14,430 bases of DNA, from NCBI GenBank assembly GCA_016649675.1, contig JAENXG010000035.1, positions 1-14,430 of the forward strand, read 5' to 3'. The notes beneath the pieces are model-generated. The model was not told the DNA's origin, did not search any database, and saw only the letters and a program-made list of their open reading frames with translations. A program made the position numbers and the translations under genes. This stretch comes from Methyloceanibacter sp. (GTDB lineage Bacteria > Pseudomonadota > Alphaproteobacteria > Rhizobiales > Methyloligellaceae). This document shows positions 8,805 through 14,430 of this stretch, piece after piece (within the stretch, counting starts at the first letter, position 1; the number at the start of each line of letters is the position of its first letter).

Positions 8805-10157
8805 CTAATTGGCCTCCACCTTCTTCTTGGTCTCCGTGTCGACCGACTTGATGCCACGCAACAGGTCGAGCGCGTATTGCAGCTGGGTGTCCTTGTCTTT
8901 CTCGGGCGCCACATAGGAGGAGCTTCCGGATTCCTCGTCGTCGCCTTTCGCGCTTTCGTCCTCGCCCTCACCCTTGAGGTGGCCGCGCAGATTGGCTTCG
9001 CCTTTGGTGTTTTGCAGATCCGCCTTCGCTTTCAGGTCTTCGGGCAGCTCCTCTTCGACCACGGCTTCCGGCTCGATGCCCTTGGCCTGGATCGAGCGGC
9101 CCGACGGCGTGTAGTACCGCGCCGTCGTGAGCCGGAGCGCGCCGTTCGAGCCGAGCGGGATGATGGTCTGCACCGACCCTTTGCCGAAGGAGCGGGTGCC
9201 AACGATGGTCGCCCGGTGGTGATCCTGCAGCGCGCCGGCCACGATCTCAGAGGCCGAGGCCGAGCCGCCATTGATCAGCACTACGAGCTTCTGCCCGTCG
9301 GTGATGTCGCCCGGCCGTGCGTTCGACCGCTGTGTCTCCTCGAGATTGCGGCCGCGCGTCAGCACGATGGCGCCCTCATCGAGGAACGCATCGGAGACCG
9401 AGATGGCCTGGTCGAGCAGGCCGCCGGGATTGTTGCGGAGATCGATGACATAGCCCTTGAGCTTAGGACCGAGCTGCTGCTTCAGGTCGTCGATCGCCTT
9501 CTGCAAGTTGGCCGTGGTCTGCTCGTTGAAGGTGGTGACCCGGATATAGCCGACGTCATCGCCTTCGGCATTGTACTTCACCGGATTGATGTGGATCACG
9601 TCGCGCGTGACCTTCACATCGAAGGGGTCGTCGACGCCCTTGCGCACGATGGTCAGCGTGATCGGCGAGTTGACCGGTCCGCGCATCTTCTCCACTGCCT
9701 CCTGCAGGGTGAGGCCGAGAATCTGCTCCTTGTCGAGATGGGTGATCAGATCGCCGCTCATCAGCCCGGCCTTGGAAGCCGGGGTGTCGTCGATGGGGGA
9801 GACGACCTTGACCACGCCGTTCTCCATCGTCACCTCGATGCCGAGGCCGCCGAACTCGCCGCGGGTCTGCACCTGCATGTCGCGGAAGTGCTTGGGATTG
9901 AGATAGGACGAATGCGGATCGAGCGCAGTCAGCATGCCGTTGATCGCAGCCTCGATCAGTTTGGCGTCCTCCGGCTTTTCGACATAGTCCGAGCGCACGC
10001 GCTCCAGGACCTCGCCGAAGAGATCGAGCTGCCGGTAGATCTCCGAGTTGGCGGCTGAGGCGGACTGGCTACGCGCCAAGCTCACCATCGTCGATCCGGC
10101 GGCGAGCACGGCCAACACCAGAAGCGCCCATAGCGCGTATTCGGATTTCCGCATCAT
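8805..10157 (-). CDS. ctpA: Carboxy-terminal processing protease, S41 family
   Basis: Exported serine protease that trims C-terminal ends of envelope proteins; in proteobacteria such enzymes control peptidoglycan hydrolases and outer-envelope integrity. Counting from the ATG at 10157 it has 450 residues. A membrane anchor or signal sequence is at about 7-28, the cap and helical region at about 35-95, and a PDZ domain at about 95-185 containing GLGIEVT and GLMSGDLI. The S41 core is at about 200-365. The Ser-Lys dyad is Ser301 in GGSASASEI and Lys326 in SFGKGSVQ, 25 residues apart as in known enzymes. A charged linker (about 375-420) and a conserved-looking tail (QLQYALDLLRGI) follow. The start ATG overlaps the envC stop as ATGA, favouring it over an in-frame start at 10190. 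Identification is firm; the exact start is likely. Confidence 0.94.
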   Translation of the reverse strand: MMRKSEYALWALLVLAVLAAGSTMVSLARSQSASAANSEIYRQLDLFGEVLERVRSDYVEKPEDAKLIEAAINGMLTALDPHSSYLNPKHFRDMQVQTRGEFGGLGIEVTMENGVVKVVSPIDDTPASKAGLMSGDLITHLDKEQILGLTLQEAVEKMRGPVNSPITLTIVRKGVDDPFDVKVTRDVIHINPVKYNAEGDDVGYIRVTTFNEQTTANLQKAIDDLKQQLGPKLKGYVIDLRNNPGGLLDQAISVSDAFLDEGAIVLTRGRNLEETQRSNARPGDITDGQKLVVLINGGSASASEIVAGALQDHHRATIVGTRSFGKGSVQTIIPLGSNGALRLTTARYYTPSGRSIQAKGIEPEAVVEEELPEDLKAKADLQNTKGEANLRGHLKGEGEDESAKGDDEESGSSSYVAPEKDKDTQLQYALDLLRGIKSVDTETKKKVEAN

Positions 10158-11515
10158 CCTTGCACCTTTTCGGAAGCCTCGGCCCACCATGGGTCAGGGT
10201 CTATTGGTCTGCCGTCCTTTCTGAATTCGACATAGAGGACGGGGCGTGAATTATCATCGCCTTGGCTCGGCATCGCCGAATTGCCCATTACCGCAATCGG
10301 CTCGCCGGCCAGGACAAACTGGCCGAGGCTTACGTCTATGCGGCTCATCCCCGCAAGCAGGACATGATATCCTCCGCCTGCATTGATGATCAAGAGTTGC
10401 CCGTAGGAGCGGAACTCTCCGGCATAGACCACCCAACCGTCCGCCGGGGCCGTAATCCGGGCTTCGACGCGGGTTTGCAACGAAATTCCTTTGAGCGTGC
10501 CCCCGGCAGCGTCGGCGTCGCCGAAGCGTTTGATCCGCCTGCCCTGGGCAGGCAGCCGCAGCGTGCCTTTGGCCGCCTCGAAGGGCATGGCGGGCTTGAG
10601 GCGATCAGGGCTGGCAAAGGCGACTTTGGTCGATTCCGGCTTGATCTCGACCACGTTCTCGTTGGCCGGGGTGGCGAGCGCCTGTTGCTGCTCGCGCGCC
10701 CTGAGCGCCCGCTCGGCGGCGATCTCGGCGTCGTATTGGGCGACTTCGACCTTGGCGATCTGGGCATCGAGGCGATCGATGAGCTCGTTTAAGTCCGTCA
10801 CCGTCTGCGCCTGGTCGAGCGCGGCCTGCTTGACCAGGGCGAGCTGCGCCTCGCCTTGCGCGAGCTTTGCCTTCTTCTCCTCAAGGAGGCGATCGACGCG
10901 GGCCTGCTCGGTGGCAAGCCTTTCCGTCTCGCCCTTCTCGGCATCGCGCTGGTCGCGAATGCCGTTCTCGAGGGTGACCATGCCCTCCAGCTCGCGCGAC
11001 AAATTGTCGGCCTGATATTTGAGCTCGGGGAAGACGTCGGCGAGCAGCATGGCGCTGCGCACGACGGCGAGCGCATCGTCGCGACGTGTGACGAGCGCCG
11101 GCGGCGGCGTGCGGCCGATCCTCTGCATGGCGCTCAGCATTTTGACGATGGTTTCCTTTCGCTCGGTGATCGAGTTGCGGATGACGGTCACCTGGTCGGT
11201 GAGCTCGGCAAGTTTGCTTTCGGTCTCCGAGAGTTTCGCTTCGCTCGCCTGCGCCCGCTTGCCAGCCTCGATCAGCTCGCCGTTCAGTCTCGCTCGTTCT
11301 TCGGCCAGGACGGCCAAGTCCTGGGCCAGGCCTTGCTCCTTGGCCCGGTTCGACTGCAGCTGCTGCTCGGTCTCGTTGAGCCGCTGCTTGGCTACATCGC
11401 GGGAGAGATCCTCCTCAGCCTCGGCAAGCCACGGCAACGCGCAAACGAGGCCGACAAGCAGCAGCGCGGGTCGAAATGTTTGTCTCGAGGAAGCCAATCG
11501 ATCGGATAGCGCCAT
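10154..11515 (-). CDS. envC: Murein hydrolase activator EnvC family protein (degenerate LytM/M23 domain)
   Basis: Periplasmic coiled-coil protein expected to switch on cell-wall amidases during cell separation. From the ATG at 11515 it has 453 residues. A signal peptide is at about 1-33 (hydrophobic ALLLVGLVCALPWL, cleavage near AEA), long coiled coils at about 38-130 and 170-275, and a LytM/M23 domain at about 310-445. In the LytM domain the metal ligands are missing: the first H-x3-D motif position reads KGISLQTRV, and the HxH position reads VLLAGM. This matches EnvC-type activators, which are non-enzymatic, rather than active endopeptidases. An in-frame TTG at 11542 could add nine residues, but the ATG puts the signal peptide at the usual place. 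Its stop overlaps the ctpA start (ATGA), so the two are translationally coupled. Confidence 0.88.
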   Translation of the reverse strand: MALSDRLASSRQTFRPALLLVGLVCALPWLAEAEEDLSRDVAKQRLNETEQQLQSNRAKEQGLAQDLAVLAEERARLNGELIEAGKRAQASEAKLSETESKLAELTDQVTVIRNSITERKETIVKMLSAMQRIGRTPPPALVTRRDDALAVVRSAMLLADVFPELKYQADNLSRELEGMVTLENGIRDQRDAEKGETERLATEQARVDRLLEEKKAKLAQGEAQLALVKQAALDQAQTVTDLNELIDRLDAQIAKVEVAQYDAEIAAERALRAREQQQALATPANENVVEIKPESTKVAFASPDRLKPAMPFEAAKGTLRLPAQGRRIKRFGDADAAGGTLKGISLQTRVEARITAPADGWVVYAGEFRSYGQLLIINAGGGYHVLLAGMSRIDVSLGQFVLAGEPIAVMGNSAMPSQGDDNSRPVLYVEFRKDGRPIDPDPWWAEASEKVQG

Positions 11516-11605
11516 ACGCCTTGGCCGTTCAGCCGATGGCAACGACAGCGGAGTGGTACGGCAGAATCAAGGCAAAACGCTTACGAATCCTTAACCTTCG
11601 GGACA
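11516..11605 (-). other. Gap between rlmH and envC with two GANTC sites and a TTAACC
   Basis: This 90-base stretch has two GAATC sites (11564-11568 and 11585-11589), which fit the CcrM methylation motif GANTC. TTAACC at 11591-11596 resembles half of a CtrA site. A full TTAA-N7-TTAA site is not present (the other half reads CTTA), and no clear -35/-10 pair was found. It may hold a promoter for the envelope module, but this is unproven. Confidence 0.3.
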
Positions 11606-12088
11606 TCAGGCGCGGTGATAGGGGTGGCCGGCAAGGATGGTCGCCGCGCGATAGATCTGCTCGGCCAGAACGATACGGGCAAGCCCGTGCGGCAAGGTCA
11701 AGGGTCCGAACGACAGAACCCGGTCGGCCTTGAACGAAGCCGCAAGGCCGAGGCCGTCGGCCCCGCCGATGAGGAAGGCGAGACCTTGCGCGCCGTCGTC
11801 GCGATGCTTTGCTAATACCTTCGCGAAGTCCTCGCTGCCGAGCTGATCGCCGCCGGGGTCGAGACAGATCACTTTGTGTGAGGACGGCACCTTGGCGAGA
11901 AGCGCTTGCGCTTCCGCCTCCGCGCGGGCTTTTGCCGCCGCGGCCTTGGCTTCCGCCACCTCGATCACGGTGACCGGTGACAGGCTGACTTTCCGGCCGA
12001 TGACTTCGGCGCGAGCAAGATAATGCGCGAAAAGGTCACGCTCGGGCCCCTGCTTCAGTCTGCCGACGGCCGCGATCAGGAGCCGCAT
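11606..12088 (-). CDS. rlmH: 23S rRNA (pseudouridine1915-N3)-methyltransferase RlmH
   Basis: Methylates the pseudouridine at position 1915 in helix 69 of 23S rRNA on assembled ribosomes, using S-adenosylmethionine. It has 160 residues, close to the usual 155-160. It is a SPOUT-fold enzyme, and the knot region is clear: VICLDPGGDQLGSEDFA, then FLIGGADGLG, then LSFGPLTLPHGLARIVLAEQ, ending with the family C-terminus IYRAATILAGHPYHR. The N-terminus MRLLIAAVGRLKQGPER is also typical. An Ala/Lys/Glu-rich helix occupies about 45-66. It lies 41 bases after rsfS; pairing of rsfS with rlmH is very common in bacteria and supports both calls. No strong Shine-Dalgarno was seen. Confidence 0.95.
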   Translation of the reverse strand: MRLLIAAVGRLKQGPERDLFAHYLARAEVIGRKVSLSPVTVIEVAEAKAAAAKARAEAEAQALLAKVPSSHKVICLDPGGDQLGSEDFAKVLAKHRDDGAQGLAFLIGGADGLGLAASFKADRVLSFGPLTLPHGLARIVLAEQIYRAATILAGHPYHRA

Positions 12089-12129
12089 GGCTCGCCCGCC
12101 TTCAGGCCCTTACCGGCCGGGATCTACGA

Positions 12130-12540
12130 TCAGATCACCAGCTGCTCCATGGGCCGGTCGGCGGACCACATCTTCTCGAGATTGTAGAACTCGCGCACCT
12201 CTGGGCGAAAGACATGGACGATGACGTCGCCGGCATCGATCAGCACCCAATCGCATTGGGGCTGCCCCTCGACGCGAGCGCGGCCAAAGCCTGCATCTTT
12301 AAGCTTTCTGACGATGTGATCGGCAACGGCCCCGACATGCCGTTGCGAGCGCCCCGATGCCAGCACCATATGGTCGCCGATCGAGGTCTTACCCTTCAGG
12401 TCGATGCAGACGACATCTTCCGCCTTGGCGGCATCGAGAGTGTCGAGCACGACATTGAGCAAATGAGCCGGATGAGCGCCAAATGACGCGAATCCGGAGG
12501 GAGGCGTGCCGCGTTCGGCAGCCTCTCTAGCTGAGCGCAT
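12130..12540 (-). CDS. rsfS: Ribosome silencing factor RsfS (Iojap family)
   Basis: Binds ribosomal protein uL14 on the 50S subunit and blocks joining with 30S, lowering translation when nutrients are scarce. It has 136 residues. The Iojap fold is seen from about residue 27: LLNVVLDTLDAAKAEDVVCI, DLKGKTSIGDHMVLASGRSQRHV, then EGQPQCDWVLIDAGDVIVHVF and REFYNLEKMW, all close to the family consensus. The first 26 residues are poorly conserved, so a later non-ATG start is possible. AAGGA lies 13 bases before the ATG, further than ideal. It stands between nadD and rlmH, the usual neighbours of rsfS. Confidence 0.93.
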   Translation of the reverse strand: MRSAREAAERGTPPSGFASFGAHPAHLLNVVLDTLDAAKAEDVVCIDLKGKTSIGDHMVLASGRSQRHVGAVADHIVRKLKDAGFGRARVEGQPQCDWVLIDAGDVIVHVFRPEVREFYNLEKMWSADRPMEQLVI

Positions 12541-12682
12541 GTTTTGGTGAGTGTCCTTCTGCCATTGCTCCTCGCGGAAGCGGTCTAGGGTCTACCGTCG
12601 CCTAAACGCGGGGCGAGCCCCTTGGTTGCCGCTTCGCTGCATAAAGATAGTATGTTCGCCGGCAGATTTTCAATAGCTAGTG
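12541..12682 (-). other. Gap between nadD and rsfS, possible promoter
   Basis: This 142-base gap is the longest in the minus-strand group and is locally AT-richer. On the minus strand TTGAAA (12668-12673) is followed 15 bases later by TACTAT (12647-12652), or 18 bases later by TATCTT (12644-12649), a plausible sigma70-like pair. GGGG-CTCG-CCCC near 12610-12621 can form a short hairpin. The distance suggests that rsfS and the genes beyond it may have their own promoter. Confidence 0.35.
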
Positions 12683-13600
12683 TTATTTGCCCTTTTTCTT
12701 GCGCTTCTTGTCCTTGCCCTTCTCCTTCTTCTTTGCCGGTTTCTTGGCGCGAAGCTCGGTCGAGGAGAGGCGCGACAGAGGATGGCTGAGGATGGTCCAG
12801 GCCGGCGGCTGGAACCGTGCGAGGCCAGAAGCATCTGATTCGTCGACATGGAAGGCGGAGAAGCGCTGCGCGGCATTGCTTGCGCGCGCCTTGAGGCGGA
12901 AGCCTGGCCGATCGAATACCGCAATCGGCATGAGGACGAAGATCTCTTGCCAGGCGCGCCAGCGATGAAAGTCGGCGAGGTTGTCGGCGCCCATCAGCCA
13001 GACGAAGTTGACGCCCGGAAACCGGCGCTTCAGCTCGGTGAGAAGATCGATCGTGTAGGCTGAGCCCTTCCCCCCGTCGAAGCCTGAGACCGCGATGCGC
13101 GGGTGCTTGGCCAGGTCCCTTGCGGCCTGGACGCGCTCTTTGAGGCTCGGCAGCTTGGAGGCGTCCTTCAGCGGGTTGCCGGGGCTCACCAGCCACCAGA
13201 CCTGGTCGAGCTGAAGCCGCTTCAGCGCTGTTAGGCTGATCTCAAGATGAGCTTCGTGGGCTGGATTGAACGAGCCGCCGAGCAGTCCGATCCGCATGTG
13301 GGGCGCCGCCATCGGCAGTCGCGTGACCTCGCGGAGCGACGCGCGCGCCTTACCATCTTTACGGTCGCCACTTTTGCGCGTTGCGGCAGAGCGGCTGGCA
13401 GCGGCCGGCTTTTTCTCGGCCCGCTTCGCCTGCTTTGAGGGTTTCGCCGCCTTCAAGGATTTTGCCTGCTTGGCCTGCTTGGAGGGCTTTGACGGCTTTG
13501 CCTGCTTTGCCGGTTTGGCCCGCTTTGACGGCTTGATCAGCTTCCCCCGCTTCGTCTGCTCGGTCGGCTTCTTCTGCTTCTTCGCTTTGGGCTTGGCCAA
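12683..13600 (-). CDS. nadD: Nicotinate-nucleotide adenylyltransferase with lysine-rich N- and C-terminal extensions
   Basis: NadD joins nicotinate mononucleotide and ATP to give deamido-NAD, a late step of NAD synthesis in the cytoplasm. The catalytic core runs from about residue 102. It has the nucleotidyltransferase motif GLLGGSFNPAHEAHLEIS, WWLVSPGNPLK, FVWLMGADNLADFHRW and the C-terminal SSTELR. The core alone, from Met97 (13312) or Met102 (13297), would be about 205-209 residues, the usual family size. However, the frame stays open upstream to a TTG at 13600 that has AAGGGGG six bases before it and an in-frame TGA just beyond. The added 96 residues are rich in Lys, Ala, Pro and Ser, with 14 K-x-x triplets at 20-61. 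A second Lys-rich tail is at 284-305. The enzyme is certain; the long start is likely. Confidence 0.9.
   Translation of the reverse strand: MAKPKAKKQKKPTEQTKRGKLIKPSKRAKPAKQAKPSKPSKQAKQAKSLKAAKPSKQAKRAEKKPAAASRSAATRKSGDRKDGKARASLREVTRLPMAAPHMRIGLLGGSFNPAHEAHLEISLTALKRLQLDQVWWLVSPGNPLKDASKLPSLKERVQAARDLAKHPRIAVSGFDGGKGSAYTIDLLTELKRRFPGVNFVWLMGADNLADFHRWRAWQEIFVLMPIAVFDRPGFRLKARASNAAQRFSAFHVDESDASGLARFQPPAWTILSHPLSRLSSTELRAKKPAKKKEKGKDKKRKKKGK
13418..13543 (-). repeat. 9-base tandem repeat array coding for K-x-x triplets in NadD
   Basis: Fourteen imperfect 9-base units encode residues 20-61. Each begins with a Lys codon followed by two of Pro/Ala/Ser/Gln/Arg, for example KPS, KQA, KPA, KRA; only the first and tenth units (KLI, KSL) differ in type. 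Because the unit is a multiple of three, gain or loss of units keeps the frame. Confidence 0.8.
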
Positions 13601-13605
13601 GGTCG

Positions 13606-13612
13606 GCCCCCT
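13606..13612 (-). promoter_or_regulatory. Ribosome binding site supporting the TTG start of nadD
   Basis: On the minus strand this is AAGGGGG ending six bases before the TTG at 13600. No comparable site precedes the internal ATG codons at 13312 or 13297; the nearest is GAGG, 14 bases before the first of them. Confidence 0.6.
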
Positions 13613-13638
13613 TCAGGTCGCAAAGGATCCCCAACTTT

Positions 13639-13656
13639 TCTCGCCAACGGGCGAGA
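13639..13656 (-). repeat. Perfect 7-bp inverted repeat between proA and nadD
   Basis: TCTCGCC (13639-13645) and GGCGAGA (13650-13656) flank a four-base loop. On the minus strand it is followed by AAAAG, not a T-run, so it is not an ordinary intrinsic terminator for proA. It would sit in the leader of nadD, 38 bases before the TTG start. Confidence 0.5.
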
Positions 13657-13689
13657 CGCCAGGCATTTCGCGTTGATGTTGACTGGAAC

Positions 13690-14430
13690 TCAAGCGCGCG
13701 TCTGGCCCTGCCCGCGCACGACATATTTGAAGGTCGTGAGCTGCTCGACGCCCACTGGCCCGCGCGCATGGAACCGGCCGGTGGCGATGCCGATCTCGGC
13801 CCCCATGCCGAACTCGCCGCCGTCGGCGAATTGAGTCGAGGCGTTGTGCAGCACGATGGCGCTGTCGACGCGGGCGAGGAAGGTCTCCGCCGCGTCCTCG
13901 TCTTCTGTCGCGATGGCATCGGTGTGCTGCGAGCCGTAGCGTGCGATGTGCTGGATCGCGGCGTCGAGCCCATCGACCACCTTCACCGCGATGATGGCGT
14001 CGAGATATTCCTTCGGCCAATCGTCTTCGGTGGCCGGCTTGACGCGGGCATCGGCCGCTCTCGTTTCAGGATCGCCCCGCACCTCGCAGCCCGCCTCGAT
14101 GAGCGCCTTGACGAGTGGGGCAAGATGGGTGGGCGCCGCCGCGCGATCGACGAGAAGCGTCTCCGCCGATCCGCAAATCCCGGTCCGCCGCATCTTGGCG
14201 TTGAGCACGATGGCCTTGGCCATGGCGAGATCGGCGCGTGCATGCACATAGACGTGGCACACCCCTTCGAGATGGGCGAAGACCGGAACGCGCGCTTCCG
14301 CCTGCACGCGCGCGACGAGGTCCTTGCCGCCGCGGGGCACGATCACGTCGATGGCGCCGCCAAGTCCGGCGAGCATGAACCCGACCGCGGCGCGATCCAC
14401 CGTCGGCACGAGCTGGATGGCGGCTTCCGG
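13690..14430 (-). CDS. proA: Glutamate-5-semialdehyde dehydrogenase (gamma-glutamyl phosphate reductase), N-terminal part outside window
   Basis: ProA reduces gamma-glutamyl phosphate to glutamate-5-semialdehyde with NADPH, the second step of proline synthesis. The frame runs open to the window edge (first visible residues PEAAIQLVPTVDRAAVG), so the GTG at 14409 is internal. About 246 of an expected 420 or so residues are present. The catalytic cysteine is in NAKMRRTGICGSAETLLVD, with its codon at 14173-14175. Other family landmarks are DVIVPRGGKDLV, HLEGVCHVYVH, KEYLDAIIAVKVVD, the STQFADGGEFGMGAEIGIAT stretch and GPVGVEQLTTFKYVVRGQGQ near the end. It is the first visible gene of the minus-strand group, 89 bases upstream of nadD; a proB or obgE-proB neighbour further out would be expected in Hyphomicrobiales. 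Confidence 0.95.
   Translation of the reverse strand, partial: PEAAIQLVPTVDRAAVGFMLAGLGGAIDVIVPRGGKDLVARVQAEARVPVFAHLEGVCHVYVHARADLAMAKAIVLNAKMRRTGICGSAETLLVDRAAAPTHLAPLVKALIEAGCEVRGDPETRAADARVKPATEDDWPKEYLDAIIAVKVVDGLDAAIQHIARYGSQHTDAIATEDEDAAETFLARVDSAIVLHNASTQFADGGEFGMGAEIGIATGRFHARGPVGVEQLTTFKYVVRGQGQTRA

Noticed and set aside
8589..10058. 489-residue plus-strand frame opposite ctpA
   Set aside because: ctpA on the minus strand has a PDZ domain and the Ser-Lys dyad; the opposing frame has no recognisable domain.
13418..13543. CRISPR-like array
   Set aside because: The 9-base units are contiguous without spacers and follow the codon pattern of the NadD frame; this is a coding minisatellite.
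13359..13973. 204-residue minus-strand frame spanning the proA-nadD junction
   Set aside because: It overlaps both proA and the nadD extension in another frame; its KAGxA-like repeats are only the shifted reading of the NadD Lys repeat.

Overview
The window is GC-rich (estimated by eye at above 60%) and almost fully coding. Its proteins and gene order point to an alphaproteobacterium, most likely of the order Hyphomicrobiales (Rhizobiales). The best taxonomic clue is the F1 beta subunit, which has an N-terminal extension and an Asn/Lys-rich insert just before the conserved LVYGQMNEPPGARARV stretch, a form I know from Hyphomicrobiales. No rRNA, tRNA, insertion sequence or CRISPR array was seen, and no stretch longer than about 150 bases lacks a gene.

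Left part, plus strand (1-4347): the last four genes of the F1-ATP synthase operon, atpA (missing about two codons at its start), atpG, atpD and atpC. They are tightly spaced and encode the alpha, gamma, beta and epsilon subunits. A 134-base gap follows. It carries a weak terminator-like stem-loop, a possible extended -10 promoter and a GC-rich leader with alternative hairpins. Next is a 780-residue RND/MMPL-type membrane transporter (4482-6824), which ends tail-to-tail with the minus-strand genes.

Right part, minus strand (14430 down to 6838), read in transcription order: proA (N-terminal part outside the window), nadD, rsfS, rlmH, envC, a divergent polysaccharide deacetylase-type gene downstream of ctpA, and rppH. 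The order is proA-nadD-rsfS-rlmH-envC-ctpA-yibQ-like-rppH. The first half combines proline synthesis, NAD synthesis and two ribosome-directed factors (RsfS silences the large subunit, RlmH methylates 23S rRNA). The second half is an envelope module: a murein hydrolase activator, a periplasmic C-terminal processing protease and a membrane-anchored deacetylase-fold protein, followed by the RNA pyrophosphohydrolase RppH. envC and ctpA overlap by ATGA, and rppH starts 10 bases after the preceding stop, so these genes are probably co-transcribed.

Most of the window is conserved core genome. The least ordinary feature is NadD. Its catalytic core carries a roughly 96-residue, in-frame, lysine-rich N-terminal extension with 14 tandem K-x-x triplets (a 9-base DNA repeat) and also a 22-residue lysine-rich C-terminal tail, both resembling histone H1-like basic tails. 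A good Shine-Dalgarno sequence in front of a TTG codon supports translation of the extension. Secondary points of interest are an Asp-to-Asn change in the second half of the transporter, loss of catalytic residues in both the EnvC LytM domain and the deacetylase-fold protein, and several small inverted repeats between genes. No wholly new multi-gene system was found.
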